A DNA stretch of 48,883 nt, from the NCBI GenBank assembly GCA_910588935.1, contig CAJUSM010000013.1:1-48883 (forward strand), read 5' to 3'. Below the pieces are notes generated by a model. The model searched no databases, had not been told where the DNA came from, and saw only the letters and a list, made by a program, of their open reading frames with translations. Source of the DNA: an uncultured Oscillospiraceae bacterium. Its GTDB lineage: Bacteria; Bacillota; Clostridia; Oscillospirales; Acutalibacteraceae. Made by a program: the position numbers and the translations under genes. Positions 8,068-17,028 of the stretch are shown here, piece after piece; the first letter of the stretch is position 1; the number at the start of each line of letters is the position of its first letter.

Positions 8068-8517
8068 ATGAAAGTAGTATTGCTCCAGGATGTAAAATCT
8101 ATAGGAAAGAAAGGGGAGCTTAAGGAGGTTTCCGACGGTTACGCCAGAAATTTCCTGCTGCCCAGAAAGTTGGCCAAGGAGGCCAACGCCCAGGCAATGA
8201 ACGAACTGAAAAACGCCGAGGCTGCCAAGGAATATAAGCACAAAAAGGAGACCCAGCAGGCCAACGACAATGTGGCCGCGCTCCAGGACAAAACAGTGAA
8301 AATCTATGCCAAGGCAGGCCAGGGCGGCAAGCTTTTCGGCTCTGTTACCGCCAAGGAAATTGCCGAGGAGATCGGCAAGCAGTTTGGCGTGGAGGTGGAT
8401 AAACGGAAGGTGGTCCTCAGCGACGACATTAAGGCTTATGGTACCTTTCGTTTCGACGTAAAGTTCTACAACGGTATTACAGCCACCATGAGCGTGGTGG
8501 TCTGCGAGCAGGGCTAA
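8068..8517 (+). CDS. rplI: 50S ribosomal protein L9
   Basis: A 149-aa protein with the signature N-terminus KVVLLQDVKSIGKKGELKEV followed by the YARNFLLPRKLA 23S-rRNA-binding segment, the long connecting helix (about 40-75) and the C-terminal domain (KLFGSVTAKEIAEEI). The length is normal. The ATG is preceded by GGAAAGG at about 10 nt. Immediately upstream of dnaB, as in many Firmicutes. Confidence 0.98.
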   Translation: MKVVLLQDVKSIGKKGELKEVSDGYARNFLLPRKLAKEANAQAMNELKNAEAAKEYKHKKETQQANDNVAALQDKTVKIYAKAGQGGKLFGSVTAKEIAEEIGKQFGVEVDKRKVVLSDDIKAYGTFRFDVKFYNGITATMSVVVCEQG

Positions 8518-8524
8518 GCGCGAA

Positions 8525-8557
8525 AAGGGGAGAAGGCCGGCGGGGCTTTCTCCCCTT
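8525..8557 (+). other. Intercistronic hairpin between rplI and dnaB
   Basis: AAGGGGAGAA (8525-8534) pairs perfectly with TTCTCCCCTT (8548-8557), with further GC pairs inside around a short loop. There is no T run after it, so it is more likely an mRNA processing or stabilising element (strong rplI, weaker dnaB expression) than a full terminator. Confidence 0.6.
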
Positions 8558-8581
8558 GACGCCGGCAAGGGGGAAAGATAG

Positions 8582-9967
8582 ATGGATTTTGAGGAGCGGG
8601 ACTTTTTGAATACCCAGGCTCAGCCGGAGGGGCCTATGCCCTTTAGCCTAGAAGCGGAACAGTCGGTGCTGGGGGCGGTTTTGCTGGATTCGGAGTGCCT
8701 GCCAACAGTGGCGGAGATTTTGCCTAGGGCAGAGTATTTTTACGCGGTGAACAACCAGCTGATTTATGGCGCTATGCTGGAAATGTTTACCCTAGGCCGG
8801 CCAGTGGACTTTGTTACGGTGCTGGAAAAGCTTCGAGAGGTAAAGGAATTCGACCGGGAAACCGGAAGGGTGTATCTTGCCCAGCTTGCCCAGCTGGTGC
8901 CCTCTATCAGCAATGTGGAGGTTTACGCAAAAATTGTCCGGGACAGGTACGATGTGCGGACCCTAATGCAGGCGGCCCGGGGGATTTTAGCCGACGCCTC
9001 TGCCGGGGCGGAGGAATCGGCCCTGCTGCTGGACGCGGCGGAACAGCGCATTTACGAGATTCGGCAGGGGAAGAATATTCAGGGCCTGCAGCCCATTAAG
9101 GAAATTTTGCTGGAAACCTTTGACCGTCTGGATCTGTTGAATTCCCCAGATAAGGACAAGTACCGAGGCATTCCAACCGGGATTGCCATGCTGGATTCCA
9201 CCATTACCGGGCTGAACCGGTCGGACCTGATTATTTTGGCCGCCAGGCCCGGCGTGGGGAAAACCAGCTTTGGGCTGAATATTGCCCGGCACGCCAGCGT
9301 GACCTCTAAGCGGCGGGTGGCCTTTTTCTCTTTGGAGATGGGCCGGGAACAGCTTTCCTCCAGGCTGCTCTCTACCGAGGCCTCGGTGGAAGGCACAAAG
9401 CTGCGCAGCGGAGACCTAAACGACGGGGAATGGACAAGGTTGGTAGAGGCTGGGGACATTCTTAGCAGGGCGGATCTTTATTTTGACGATGCCCCGGGAA
9501 TTACGGTGCCGGAAATGAAGGCCAAGGTGCGCAGGCTGAAAAATGTGGATTTGATCATTGTGGATTATTTGCAGCTGATGAACAGCGCCAGGCGCATTGA
9601 CAACCGGGTGAACGAGGTGGCGGAGATTACCCGCAGCCTAAAGATTATGGCCAAGGAGCTGAATGTGCCGGTAATTGCCATGTCTCAGCTGCGCAGGCCT
9701 ACAGAGCGGTCCAAGGACCACCGGCCCGGGCTTTCAGAGCTGCGGGATTCTGGCTCTATTGAACAGGACGCGGATATTGTAATATTTCTTCACCGGGAGG
9801 CATACAATGCCGCCAGCGAGGGCGGAGAGATCACAGAGGATATGGATACCAGCGCGGCGGAGATTATTGTGGCAAAAAACCGCCATGGGGCCACAATTGA
9901 TATTCCGGTGCACTGGCAGCCAGAGTATATGCGCTTTACATCTCGAGAGCTGATCCGGCACGAGTGA
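8582..9967 (+). CDS. dnaB: Replicative DNA helicase DnaB
   Basis: Hexameric 5'-3' helicase that unwinds DNA at the replication fork (DnaC in Bacillus nomenclature). The 461-aa product has the N-terminal primase-interacting domain (PFSLEAEQSVLGAVLL), a linker helix, then the RecA-like motor: Walker A ARPGVGKTS near residues 220-228, the SLEM motif, Walker B VDLIIVDYLQLM, and the arginine-finger/DNA-loop region SQLRRPTERSKDHRP. Length and motifs are normal and no intein is present. Start ATG 8582 follows a GGGGGAAAGA stretch. Confidence 0.98.
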   Translation: MDFEERDFLNTQAQPEGPMPFSLEAEQSVLGAVLLDSECLPTVAEILPRAEYFYAVNNQLIYGAMLEMFTLGRPVDFVTVLEKLREVKEFDRETGRVYLAQLAQLVPSISNVEVYAKIVRDRYDVRTLMQAARGILADASAGAEESALLLDAAEQRIYEIRQGKNIQGLQPIKEILLETFDRLDLLNSPDKDKYRGIPTGIAMLDSTITGLNRSDLIILAARPGVGKTSFGLNIARHASVTSKRRVAFFSLEMGREQLSSRLLSTEASVEGTKLRSGDLNDGEWTRLVEAGDILSRADLYFDDAPGITVPEMKAKVRRLKNVDLIIVDYLQLMNSARRIDNRVNEVAEITRSLKIMAKELNVPVIAMSQLRRPTERSKDHRPGLSELRDSGSIEQDADIVIFLHREAYNAASEGGEITEDMDTSAAEIIVAKNRHGATIDIPVHWQPEYMRFTSRELIRHE

Positions 9968-10031
9968 GAAGGGCCGGTTCGCCGGCAGCGCCTTCAGGCG
10001 TTCCCTGCGTTGCGAAAAAGGAGGGTGAGGA

Positions 10032-11429
10032 ATGGAAAAAGAACCTCTGGCCAACGCCAGCTTAATCGGCCTGCCGGATTCCGGCAGAGTGGTGATCGGT
10101 TTTTCCGGCGGGGCAGATTCCACAGCCCTTGCCCATTGGACCATGGCCCAAATCGGCCGGGAGCGGATTCTCCTAGCCCATGTGAACCACTGTCTGCGGG
10201 GCGAAGAATCGGAGAGGGATCAGGGCTTTGCGGAGAATTTTGCCCGGAGACATGGCTTAGCCATCCAGGTATGCCGGAAGGATGTAGGGGCTCTGGCCAG
10301 GAAAAGGCGGCAGGGGCTGGAGGAATGCGGCCGGCAAGTGCGGTACGGCTTTTTTGCCCGGCTGGCTCCGGGGGAAAAGGACCGGGTGCTGACCGCCCAC
10401 AACGGGGACGACAATGTGGAAACCATGCTGCTGAACCTGTGCAGGGGTACAGGCCCAGACGGCCTGTGCGGTATTCCCAGGAGCCGGGGAAAAATTTTGC
10501 GGCCCCTGCTGGGGGTAACCCGGGAGGAAATTGAGAAGTACTGCCAGGCCAATGGGCTGGACTATGTAACTGACAGCACCAATTTTTCTGGGGACTATGC
10601 CAGAAATCGGCTTCGCCTTCAGGTGATCCCTGTGCTCCGGTCCCTAAACCCCCGGGTTGCCCAGTTGGCGGGCCAGGCTGCGGCGCTGCTAAGGCAGGAT
10701 AGAGACTACTTGAGGGAAGAGGCCCTGGCCCTGTTGGAGCGGGCCCGGCGTCCGGCGCCTGAGGGCTGGGGGCTAGAGGCCGAGACGCTGCTGGCCGCGC
10801 CAGAGCCCCTGCAAAGCCGGGCTCTAAAGCTCTATTTGGAGCAGGCTGGATGTAGTGGCCTGGAACGCCGGCATGTGGAGGCTGCCGGAAAAGTGCTGGC
10901 CGAGGGGGGCGGAGGAGATTGGCCTGGCGGGGTAGAGCTGCGGTGCGCCCAAGGCCTGCTTTGGGCAGGGCAAAAGAGGCCCCGGCAAGCCTTTGCACTG
11001 CCGGTGGTTTTGGGAGAAAATCCCCTGCCTGGAGGGAAAATCCTGATTTTACAAAAAAAAATCCTCCCGGAAATAGAAAATCACGAAAAAATTCAAAATT
11101 TGTTATTCAAAAATTCGCTGGACTATGCTATAATGACAAGAACTCTGGTGGCGCGGAACCGCCGGCCTGGCGACCGTTTTTCCCAGGCGGGCCGGGGAGT
11201 CTCTAAGCCGCTAAAGCAGGTGTTTCAGGAGCTGCGGATACCTGCCCCCCTTCGGGGCCAGGCGGTGCTGCTGGAATGCGAGGGGAAAATCGTTTGGTGC
11301 CAGGGAGCCGGAGCTGCCCAGGGCTTTCAGCCCAGAAAAGGCGGCGCAGCGGTGCTGACGGTGGAAATTAGAAGCCAGGCTCCGCCGGCAGGGGCGTCGC
11401 GCTTAGGAAGGGACGAGGGGTTGGAATGA
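10032..11429 (+). CDS. tilS: tRNA(Ile)-lysidine synthetase
   Basis: ATP-dependent enzyme that attaches lysine to C34 of the CAU-anticodon tRNA-Ile so that it reads AUA. The 465-aa product has the PP-loop SGGADST (about residues 24-30), the HVNHCLRG and HNGDDNVETML motifs of the catalytic domain, the DYVTDSTN segment, and a C-terminal TilS domain (RRPGDRFSQAGRGVSKPLKQ). The last part of the gene contains an unusually AT-rich stretch (11041-11134) that doubles as a promoter. The stop overlaps the hpt start by 4 bp (ATGA), implying translational coupling. Confidence 0.97.
   Translation: MEKEPLANASLIGLPDSGRVVIGFSGGADSTALAHWTMAQIGRERILLAHVNHCLRGEESERDQGFAENFARRHGLAIQVCRKDVGALARKRRQGLEECGRQVRYGFFARLAPGEKDRVLTAHNGDDNVETMLLNLCRGTGPDGLCGIPRSRGKILRPLLGVTREEIEKYCQANGLDYVTDSTNFSGDYARNRLRLQVIPVLRSLNPRVAQLAGQAAALLRQDRDYLREEALALLERARRPAPEGWGLEAETLLAAPEPLQSRALKLYLEQAGCSGLERRHVEAAGKVLAEGGGGDWPGGVELRCAQGLLWAGQKRPRQAFALPVVLGENPLPGGKILILQKKILPEIENHEKIQNLLFKNSLDYAIMTRTLVARNRRPGDRFSQAGRGVSKPLKQVFQELRIPAPLRGQAVLLECEGKIVWCQGAGAAQGFQPRKGGAAVLTVEIRSQAPPAGASRLGRDEGLE
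11106..11134 (+). promoter_or_regulatory. Internal promoter inside tilS driving hpt-ftsH
   Basis: TTCAAA (11106-11111), a 17-bp spacer and TATAAT (11129-11134), the latter preceded by TG as an extended -10 (TGCTATAAT). It lies in an AT-rich island within an otherwise GC-rich gene, about 290 bp before the hpt start. Confidence 0.65.
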
Positions 11430-11980
11430 CGGAAAATAAAAGCATGCACGACGATATTGAAAGAGAGCTGTTTACAAAAGAGGAGCTGGCCGGCATTGTT
11501 TCTCGGATGGGCCGAGAGATCAGCTGGGACTATCGGGGCAAAAACCTACTCCTTGTCAGTGTGCTGAAGGGCTCGGTGGTGTTTATGGCCGATCTGATGC
11601 GGGCCATTACCGTGCCTGCGGGCATTGACTTTATGGTGGTTTCCAGCTACGGCAGCGGGGTAAAGTCCAGCGGCGTGGTAAAAATTGTGCTGGATCTCAA
11701 TATTCCCTTGGAAGACTACGACCTTTTAGTTGTGGAAGATATTCTGGACAGCGGCAAAACCCTGCACTATTTAATGGAAGTGCTCAAGGCCCGGAACCCC
11801 AAGAGCATTCGGATTTGTACGCTGTTTGACAAGCCCGACCGCCGGGAGGCGGAGGTGTACCCCGACTATGTGGGGGCCAGAATTCCCGATGCCTTTATTG
11901 TGGGGTACGGGCTGGACTATGGGGAAAAATACCGGAACCTGCCGTATGTAGGGGTGCTTAAGCCCCAGGTGTACGAATAA
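11426..11980 (+). CDS. hpt: Hypoxanthine (guanine) phosphoribosyltransferase
   Basis: Salvages hypoxanthine/guanine to IMP/GMP using PRPP. The 184-aa product shows the PRPP-binding signature VVEDILDSGKT (about residues 102-112), the SSYGSG loop and the C-terminal FIVGYGLDYGEKYRNLPYVG characteristic of the family. It is translationally coupled to tilS by an ATGA overlap and lies upstream of ftsH, the conserved Firmicute tilS-hpt-ftsH cluster. In that group Hpt often acts with FtsH/TilS expression, but a regulatory role here is not shown by the sequence. Confidence 0.97.
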   Translation: MTENKSMHDDIERELFTKEELAGIVSRMGREISWDYRGKNLLLVSVLKGSVVFMADLMRAITVPAGIDFMVVSSYGSGVKSSGVVKIVLDLNIPLEDYDLLVVEDILDSGKTLHYLMEVLKARNPKSIRICTLFDKPDRREAEVYPDYVGARIPDAFIVGYGLDYGEKYRNLPYVGVLKPQVYE

Positions 11981-12052
11981 GCGGCGGGCTGCGGGATAAG
12001 TTAATACATAGGGCTTGGCTTTCCCAGGCCCGGTAATCAGGAGGGCAAATCT

Positions 12053-13990
12053 TTGGACGGCAACAATGGCAAGAAGCTGCGCAACCTGCTGCTGTATATC
12101 TGCATACCGGTGGTGGTGCTTTTTATCATCATCTTTCTGTTCAGCAACAGGGCTCCTCAGGGGGCAACCTACAAGTACTCAGACATTTTAAACTATTTTG
12201 AGACCGGCCGGGTAACGGAATACAGCCTAAACCTGGGTACCGGAGAGATGGTGCTGAAGCTGGACGACGCCAACAACAGTACCATTGGCTTTGTTATGCC
12301 CAGCGTAGATCTGTTCTATCGGGACGCGGGGGATGACATTGCGGCCTATAACCAGGCTCATCCGGATAAGAAAATGGTGCAGGATATCTCCCGCCCGGCG
12401 GAGACCAGCTGGCTGATTAGCCTGCTGCCCACGCTGATTTTGTTTGGCGGCCTCATTTTCTTCTGGATTTTTATGATGCGCCATTTAGGCGGCGCGGCCA
12501 GCGGCGACAAGCAGATGAACTTTGGCAAGGCAAAAATTAAACAGATGAGCGACGAAAAGCGCAAGACGACCTTTGCGGATGTGGCTGGCGCGGACGAGGA
12601 AAAGGAGGAACTCCGGGAGATTGTGGAGTTCTTAAAGAGCCCGGGCAAGTACAACTCCCTAGGGGCCCGCATTCCCAAGGGCGTACTGCTGGTGGGCCCC
12701 CCTGGCACAGGCAAAACCCTGCTGGCCAGGGCTGTGGCCGGAGAGGCCGGGGTACCCTTTTTCTCCATTTCCGGCTCAGACTTTGTAGAGATGTTTGTAG
12801 GCGTGGGCGCCTCCCGTGTACGGGATTTATTTGACAAGGCCAAGAAAAACCATCCCTGTATCATCTTTATCGACGAGATTGATGCCGTGGGCCGGCAAAG
12901 AGGAGCGGGCTTGGGGGGCGGTCATGACGAAAGAGAACAGACCCTGAACCAGCTGCTGGTAGAGATGGACGGCTTTGGGGCCAACGAGGGCGTTATTATG
13001 ATTGCGGCCACCAACCGCCCGGATATCTTGGACCCGGCCCTCATGCGGCCAGGCCGGTTTGATAGGCAGGTAATGGTTGGCTACCCAGACATCAAGGGCC
13101 GAGAGGAGATTTTGCGGGTACATGCCAAGGGCAAGCCCCTGGCCCCCGATGTGGTGCTCGCCACCATTGCCAAATCCAGCGCGGGCTTTACAGGCGCCGA
13201 CCTGGAGAACCTGCTGAATGAAGCCGCTCTGCTGGCGGCTAGGCGGAACCTAAAAGCCATTACCATGACAGAAATTGAAGAGGCCACTATTAAGGTAGTG
13301 GTGGGCACCGAAAAGAAAAGCCGGGTAATGAGCGAAAAGGAAAAGAAGCTGACAGCCTACCACGAGGCAGGCCATGCCATTTCTTCTTATTACTGCAAGA
13401 CCCAAGATCCGGTACACCAGATTTCCATTATTCCCCGAGGCATGGCAGGGGGCTATACCATGCATCTGCCTACAGAGGACCGTTCCTATAAGAGCCGGAA
13501 CGAGATGCGAGAGGAACTGATTGTGCTGCTGGGCGGCCGGGTGGCCGAGGCCTTGGTGCTGGACGATATTTCCACCGGCGCCAGCAACGACATTGAGCGT
13601 GCCACCAAGATTGCCCGGGCTATGGTTACCAAGTACGGTATGAGCGAAAAGCTTGGCCCCATTACCTATGGTTCCGATGGATCTAACCCCTTCTTGGGCA
13701 AGGAGATGGGCCATATCAGCAATTACTCTGAACAGACCGCCTCTGAGATTGATGAGGAAATCCAGAAGATCATCTCTGGAGCCTATGAGAAGACCCAATT
13801 TATTTTGCAGGAGCATATCGACGAGCTCCACCGGTTGGCCGGGGTGCTGTACGAAAAAGAGAAGCTGGACGAAACCCAGTTCCGTGAGGTTATGGCCGGC
13901 ACCCTGCTGCCTGGCGCAGAGGAGGCTCCGGCCCTGGAAGAGGGGAAAGCGGATACAGCCGGAGAGGGCCAGGAAAAAATCAGCCAATAA
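12053..13990 (+). CDS. ftsH: ATP-dependent zinc metalloprotease FtsH
   Basis: Membrane AAA+ protease that degrades unneeded membrane and cytosolic proteins. The 645-aa product has two membrane segments (about 9-29 and 118-138) flanking an extracytoplasmic domain, Walker A GPPGTGKT (about 215-222), Walker B IIFIDEIDAVG, the SRH region (AATNRPDILDPALMRPGRFD) and the zinc motif HEAGH (H437, E438, H441). It begins at TTG 12053, supported by AGGAGGG 7 nt upstream. No ATG with a comparable ribosome site is available. The acidic C-terminal tail is typical. Confidence 0.98.
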   Translation: MDGNNGKKLRNLLLYICIPVVVLFIIIFLFSNRAPQGATYKYSDILNYFETGRVTEYSLNLGTGEMVLKLDDANNSTIGFVMPSVDLFYRDAGDDIAAYNQAHPDKKMVQDISRPAETSWLISLLPTLILFGGLIFFWIFMMRHLGGAASGDKQMNFGKAKIKQMSDEKRKTTFADVAGADEEKEELREIVEFLKSPGKYNSLGARIPKGVLLVGPPGTGKTLLARAVAGEAGVPFFSISGSDFVEMFVGVGASRVRDLFDKAKKNHPCIIFIDEIDAVGRQRGAGLGGGHDEREQTLNQLLVEMDGFGANEGVIMIAATNRPDILDPALMRPGRFDRQVMVGYPDIKGREEILRVHAKGKPLAPDVVLATIAKSSAGFTGADLENLLNEAALLAARRNLKAITMTEIEEATIKVVVGTEKKSRVMSEKEKKLTAYHEAGHAISSYYCKTQDPVHQISIIPRGMAGGYTMHLPTEDRSYKSRNEMREELIVLLGGRVAEALVLDDISTGASNDIERATKIARAMVTKYGMSEKLGPITYGSDGSNPFLGKEMGHISNYSEQTASEIDEEIQKIISGAYEKTQFILQEHIDELHRLAGVLYEKEKLDETQFREVMAGTLLPGAEEAPALEEGKADTAGEGQEKISQ

Positions 13991-14013
13991 ACTAGAGAAA
14001 CCGAGAGCAAACA

Positions 14014-14049
14014 AGGACCTGCCGTGGAAACGCGGCAGGGCCTTTCTTG
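14014..14049 (+). terminator. Intrinsic terminator after ftsH
   Basis: An 11-bp stem (14014-14024 with 14033-14043, one mismatch, core CTGCCG/CGGCAG) is followed by TTCTTGT. The U tract is interrupted, so termination may be partial. Confidence 0.65.
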
Positions 14050-14323
14050 TGAAGAAAGCCCAAGGCCCGAAACTGCGAAAACTAACAGGAACCTGTGTGA
14101 AATCGGGTTTTGCGGCCATATGGTTTTCATGAGAATGCTACTTCGAGAATTGCATTATTACTTTGCAAATTTGCCGCTGAGTAAGTTATTACACCCTGCC
14201 AATCGCCAGATAGCCCAGAGGGCTTTATCATGGCCTAAACCCCCTTAAGGTTTTGGGGCGAATCCTTTTGGCTCAGTTTACTTACAAAAAGCGGCCATTC
14301 CCCCCAAAAGGAGAGAATATTTT
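14050..14323. other. AT-rich intergenic region ahead of parE
   Basis: About 270 bp with no supportable gene. It holds an AT-rich block at 14110-14200 that probably contains the parE promoter, but I cannot pick convincing -35/-10 boxes. Nearer parE there are partially complementary C- and G-runs (about 14238-14262). The parE ribosome site AAAAGGAGAG is at its right end. Confidence 0.4.
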
Positions 14324-16306
14324 ATGCCAAAAAAAACCGCTTACAACAACGAGAGCATCCAGAGCCTGAAAGGCGCCGACCGGGTGCGCCTGCGTCCAGG
14401 CGTAATTTTCGGCTCCGATGGAATTGACGGCTGCCAGCATGCGGTGTTCGAAATCCTGTCCAACTCCATAGATGAGGCCAGGGAGGGGCGGGGCAGCGAG
14501 ATTACGGTTACCCGTTTCCTGGACCGTTCTGTTCAGGTGGAGGACCACGGCAGCGGTATCCCTGTGGAGTACAACGCCAAAGAGGAACGCTACAACTGGG
14601 AGCTGGTTTTTTGCGAAATGTATGCCGGCGGCAAGTATAACAACAATGCCGGCGCCAACTATGAGTATTCTCTGGGCCTAAACGGCCTAGGACTCTGCGC
14701 CACCCAGTATGCCTCGGAATACATGGATGTAGATATCCGCAGAGACGGTTTCCGCTATACCCTGCGCTTTGAGCAGGGCGAAAATGTGGGCGGCCTGCAC
14801 AAGGAACCCTATGCCAAAAAGGATACAGGTACCCTCATTCGCTGGCTGCCGGATTTAAAGGTGTTTACGGATATCGATATCAGCGCGGATTACTACTTGG
14901 ATGTGCTGAAGCGGCAGGCGGTGGTTAACGCGGGAATTACCTTTTATTTCCGCAATGAGATTGCCCCGGGAAAGTTCGAGCAAACAGATTTTTGCTATGA
15001 AAACGGCATTTTAGACCATGCTCGGGAGCTCTGCGGGGAGGACAGCCTGACCCCTGTGCAGCTGTGGCAAAGTGAAAAACGGGTGAAGGACCGGGAGGAT
15101 ATGCCTGAGTATAACACAAAAATCAACGTGGCGGCGGCCTTTTCTAACCGGGTGCATGTGGCGGAATACTACCACAATTCCAGCTGGCTGGAGCATGGCG
15201 GCGCGCCGGATAAGGCAGTGCGCAGCGCCTTTGTGGGCCAGATTGACGCATACCTGAAACAGAACAGCCGCTATACAAAGGGAGAGAGCAAAATCACCTT
15301 TCAGGATGTAGAGGACTGCCTGGTAATAGTCATTTCCTCTTTTTCTACCCAGACCTCCTACGAGAACCAGACCAAAAAGGCCATTACAAATAAGGGGATT
15401 CAAGAGGCCATGACGGAAATGCTCCGCCACAGCCTGGAGGTGTACTTTATTGAAAACCCCATGGACGCGGAGAAAATTGCCGGCCAGGTCCTAATTAACA
15501 AGCGCAGCCGGGAGGACGCGGAGAGGACCCGCTTAAATATTAAGACCAAGCTTACCGGTAAGATGGATATGGCCAACCGGGTGCAAAAGTTTGTAGACTG
15601 CCGCTCGAAGGATGTGGGGGAGCGGGAGCTGTTTATTGTAGAGGGCGACTCGGCTTTGGGCTCGGTAAAGCAGGCCAGGGACGCCAGCTTTCAGGCGGTT
15701 ATGCCCATTCGCGGTAAAATTTTAAACTGCCTGAAAGTAGGCTACGATCGGATTTTTAAAAGCGAAATCATTACGGACCTGATCCGGGTGCTGGGCTGCG
15801 GGGTTCAGGTAAAAACCAAGGCCAACAAAAACCTGGGAGTGTTCGATATTAACAACCTGCGGTGGAGCAAGGTGATCTTTTGTACCGACGCGGATGTGGA
15901 TGGCTTTCAGATCCGGGTGCTGCTGCTGACCATGGTGTACCGCCTGGCCCCGGCTTTGATTGAGGCGGGAAAGGTGTACATTGCCGAGTCTCCCCTTTAT
16001 GAAATCACCACCAAGGATGAAACCTATTTTGCCTACGATGAGGGGGAGAAGGCCCAGTTCCTGAAAAAGCTGGAAGGGCAGAAGTACACCATTCAGCGGT
16101 CCAAGGGCCTGGGGGAGAACGAGCCGGAGATGATGAGCCTGACCACCATGAACCCTAAAACCCGGCGGCTGATTAAGGTGAACCCAGGGGACGGGGAATA
16201 TGCGGCAAGAATGTTTGAAATAATGCAGGGCAACGATTTGGACGGGCGCAAGGAATACATTGCCGAGCACGGGGCGGAGTATACCGAGGAGCTGGACGTA
16301 AGCTAA
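14324..16306 (+). CDS. parE: DNA topoisomerase IV subunit B (GyrB/ParE family)
   Basis: ATPase/Toprim subunit that works with ParC to decatenate and relax DNA. The 660-aa product has the GHKL ATPase motifs EILSNSIDEA and EDHGSGIPV, the G-rich LGLNGLGLCATQ loop, the QTKKA switch lysine, the Toprim EGDSALGS (E440 onward) and the metal motif DADVDG (about 521). It resembles the clostridial second GyrB-like type rather than gyrase. A subunit A gene (parC) lies 3.3 kb downstream in the same orientation, with four accessory genes between. ATG 14324 is preceded by AAGGAGAG. Confidence 0.92.
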   Translation: MPKKTAYNNESIQSLKGADRVRLRPGVIFGSDGIDGCQHAVFEILSNSIDEAREGRGSEITVTRFLDRSVQVEDHGSGIPVEYNAKEERYNWELVFCEMYAGGKYNNNAGANYEYSLGLNGLGLCATQYASEYMDVDIRRDGFRYTLRFEQGENVGGLHKEPYAKKDTGTLIRWLPDLKVFTDIDISADYYLDVLKRQAVVNAGITFYFRNEIAPGKFEQTDFCYENGILDHARELCGEDSLTPVQLWQSEKRVKDREDMPEYNTKINVAAAFSNRVHVAEYYHNSSWLEHGGAPDKAVRSAFVGQIDAYLKQNSRYTKGESKITFQDVEDCLVIVISSFSTQTSYENQTKKAITNKGIQEAMTEMLRHSLEVYFIENPMDAEKIAGQVLINKRSREDAERTRLNIKTKLTGKMDMANRVQKFVDCRSKDVGERELFIVEGDSALGSVKQARDASFQAVMPIRGKILNCLKVGYDRIFKSEIITDLIRVLGCGVQVKTKANKNLGVFDINNLRWSKVIFCTDADVDGFQIRVLLLTMVYRLAPALIEAGKVYIAESPLYEITTKDETYFAYDEGEKAQFLKKLEGQKYTIQRSKGLGENEPEMMSLTTMNPKTRRLIKVNPGDGEYAARMFEIMQGNDLDGRKEYIAEHGAEYTEELDVS

Positions 16307-16461
16307 AAGCCTGCAGAAAGTGGCTGGGTTATCACACCAAAAGCTCTGCGAAAACAGCGAAAAATCTGTTTTGTGGTGAAACCGGCTGCCAAACCCCATA
16401 TTCTTGCCGGAGATGCCCAGGCTAATTGGGAACAGCTTTCTGGAAACAAAAAGGAGTTTTT

Positions 16462-16749
16462 ATGGCACAACGATTTGAGTTTGATGGAATTCTCCATGAG
16501 ATCCCAGAGAAGGGCGGGGCGTATGTGATCTTTCCTTGGAATATCCGGGAGGTTTTCGGAAAAGGCCGGGTGAAAGTTCATGCAGCGTTTGATGGCCTGC
16601 CCTATGAGGGGAGTATTGTCAATATGGGGGTTCAAGGCCCAGACGGAGAGATCTGCTATATAATTGGAGTGCTGAAATCTATTCGCCAGAAGCTGGGGAA
16701 AAAGGCCGGCGACCAGATTCACGTTGTAATTGAGGAGAGAAACCCTTAA
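16462..16749 (+). CDS. DUF1905 domain protein
   Basis: A 95-aa protein matching the DUF1905 pattern: FEFDGILHEIPEKGGAYVIFPW at the start, FGKGRVKVHAAFDGLPYEGS in the middle and a C-terminal ICYIIGVLKSIRQKLGKKAGD. DUF1905 proteins are small beta-barrel-like cytosolic proteins of unknown function, often paired with a YdeI-like domain, which is absent here. Start is ATG 16462, five bases after AAGGAG. It is the first of four genes inserted between parE and parC. Confidence 0.85.
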   Translation: MAQRFEFDGILHEIPEKGGAYVIFPWNIREVFGKGRVKVHAAFDGLPYEGSIVNMGVQGPDGEICYIIGVLKSIRQKLGKKAGDQIHVVIEERNP

Positions 16750-17028
16750 CACAGTACCAAAGATTTTATAGGGGAGGAAAAGGAGCCTAACTTGTAAACC
16801 GGTTTTGCCAAGATGGCCCGGGGCGTCAGACAGGCTGTGATGAGAGCCTTCGGACCCAGGCGGAAAGGGATTTAACTATGGCGCGCTTTTGGGGCACGCC
16901 TGCCTGCCGGGCTGATTCAGGGTGGGGCATGGAGCTTGCAGGCCCCACCTTGATGCAGAAAAACGCCGGCTATACCAGAAAAGGCAATGGAGAGAATTTT
17001 GCGCGGAACAGCGGAAACGAGGGAGTCT
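16750..17028. other. Gene-free stretch with one strong hairpin
   Basis: No supportable gene. GGTGGGGC (16921-16928) pairs perfectly with GCCCCACC (16942-16949) around a 13-nt loop that can fold further. No T run follows. There is an AAGG-rich purine stretch at 16772-16783 without a following reading frame of note. I do not recognise a known riboswitch. Confidence 0.35.

Noticed and set aside
9994..10998. 334-codon leftward frame opposite tilS
   Set aside because: Proline/alanine-rich antisense shadow of a GC-rich gene. TilS motifs are clear on the other strand.
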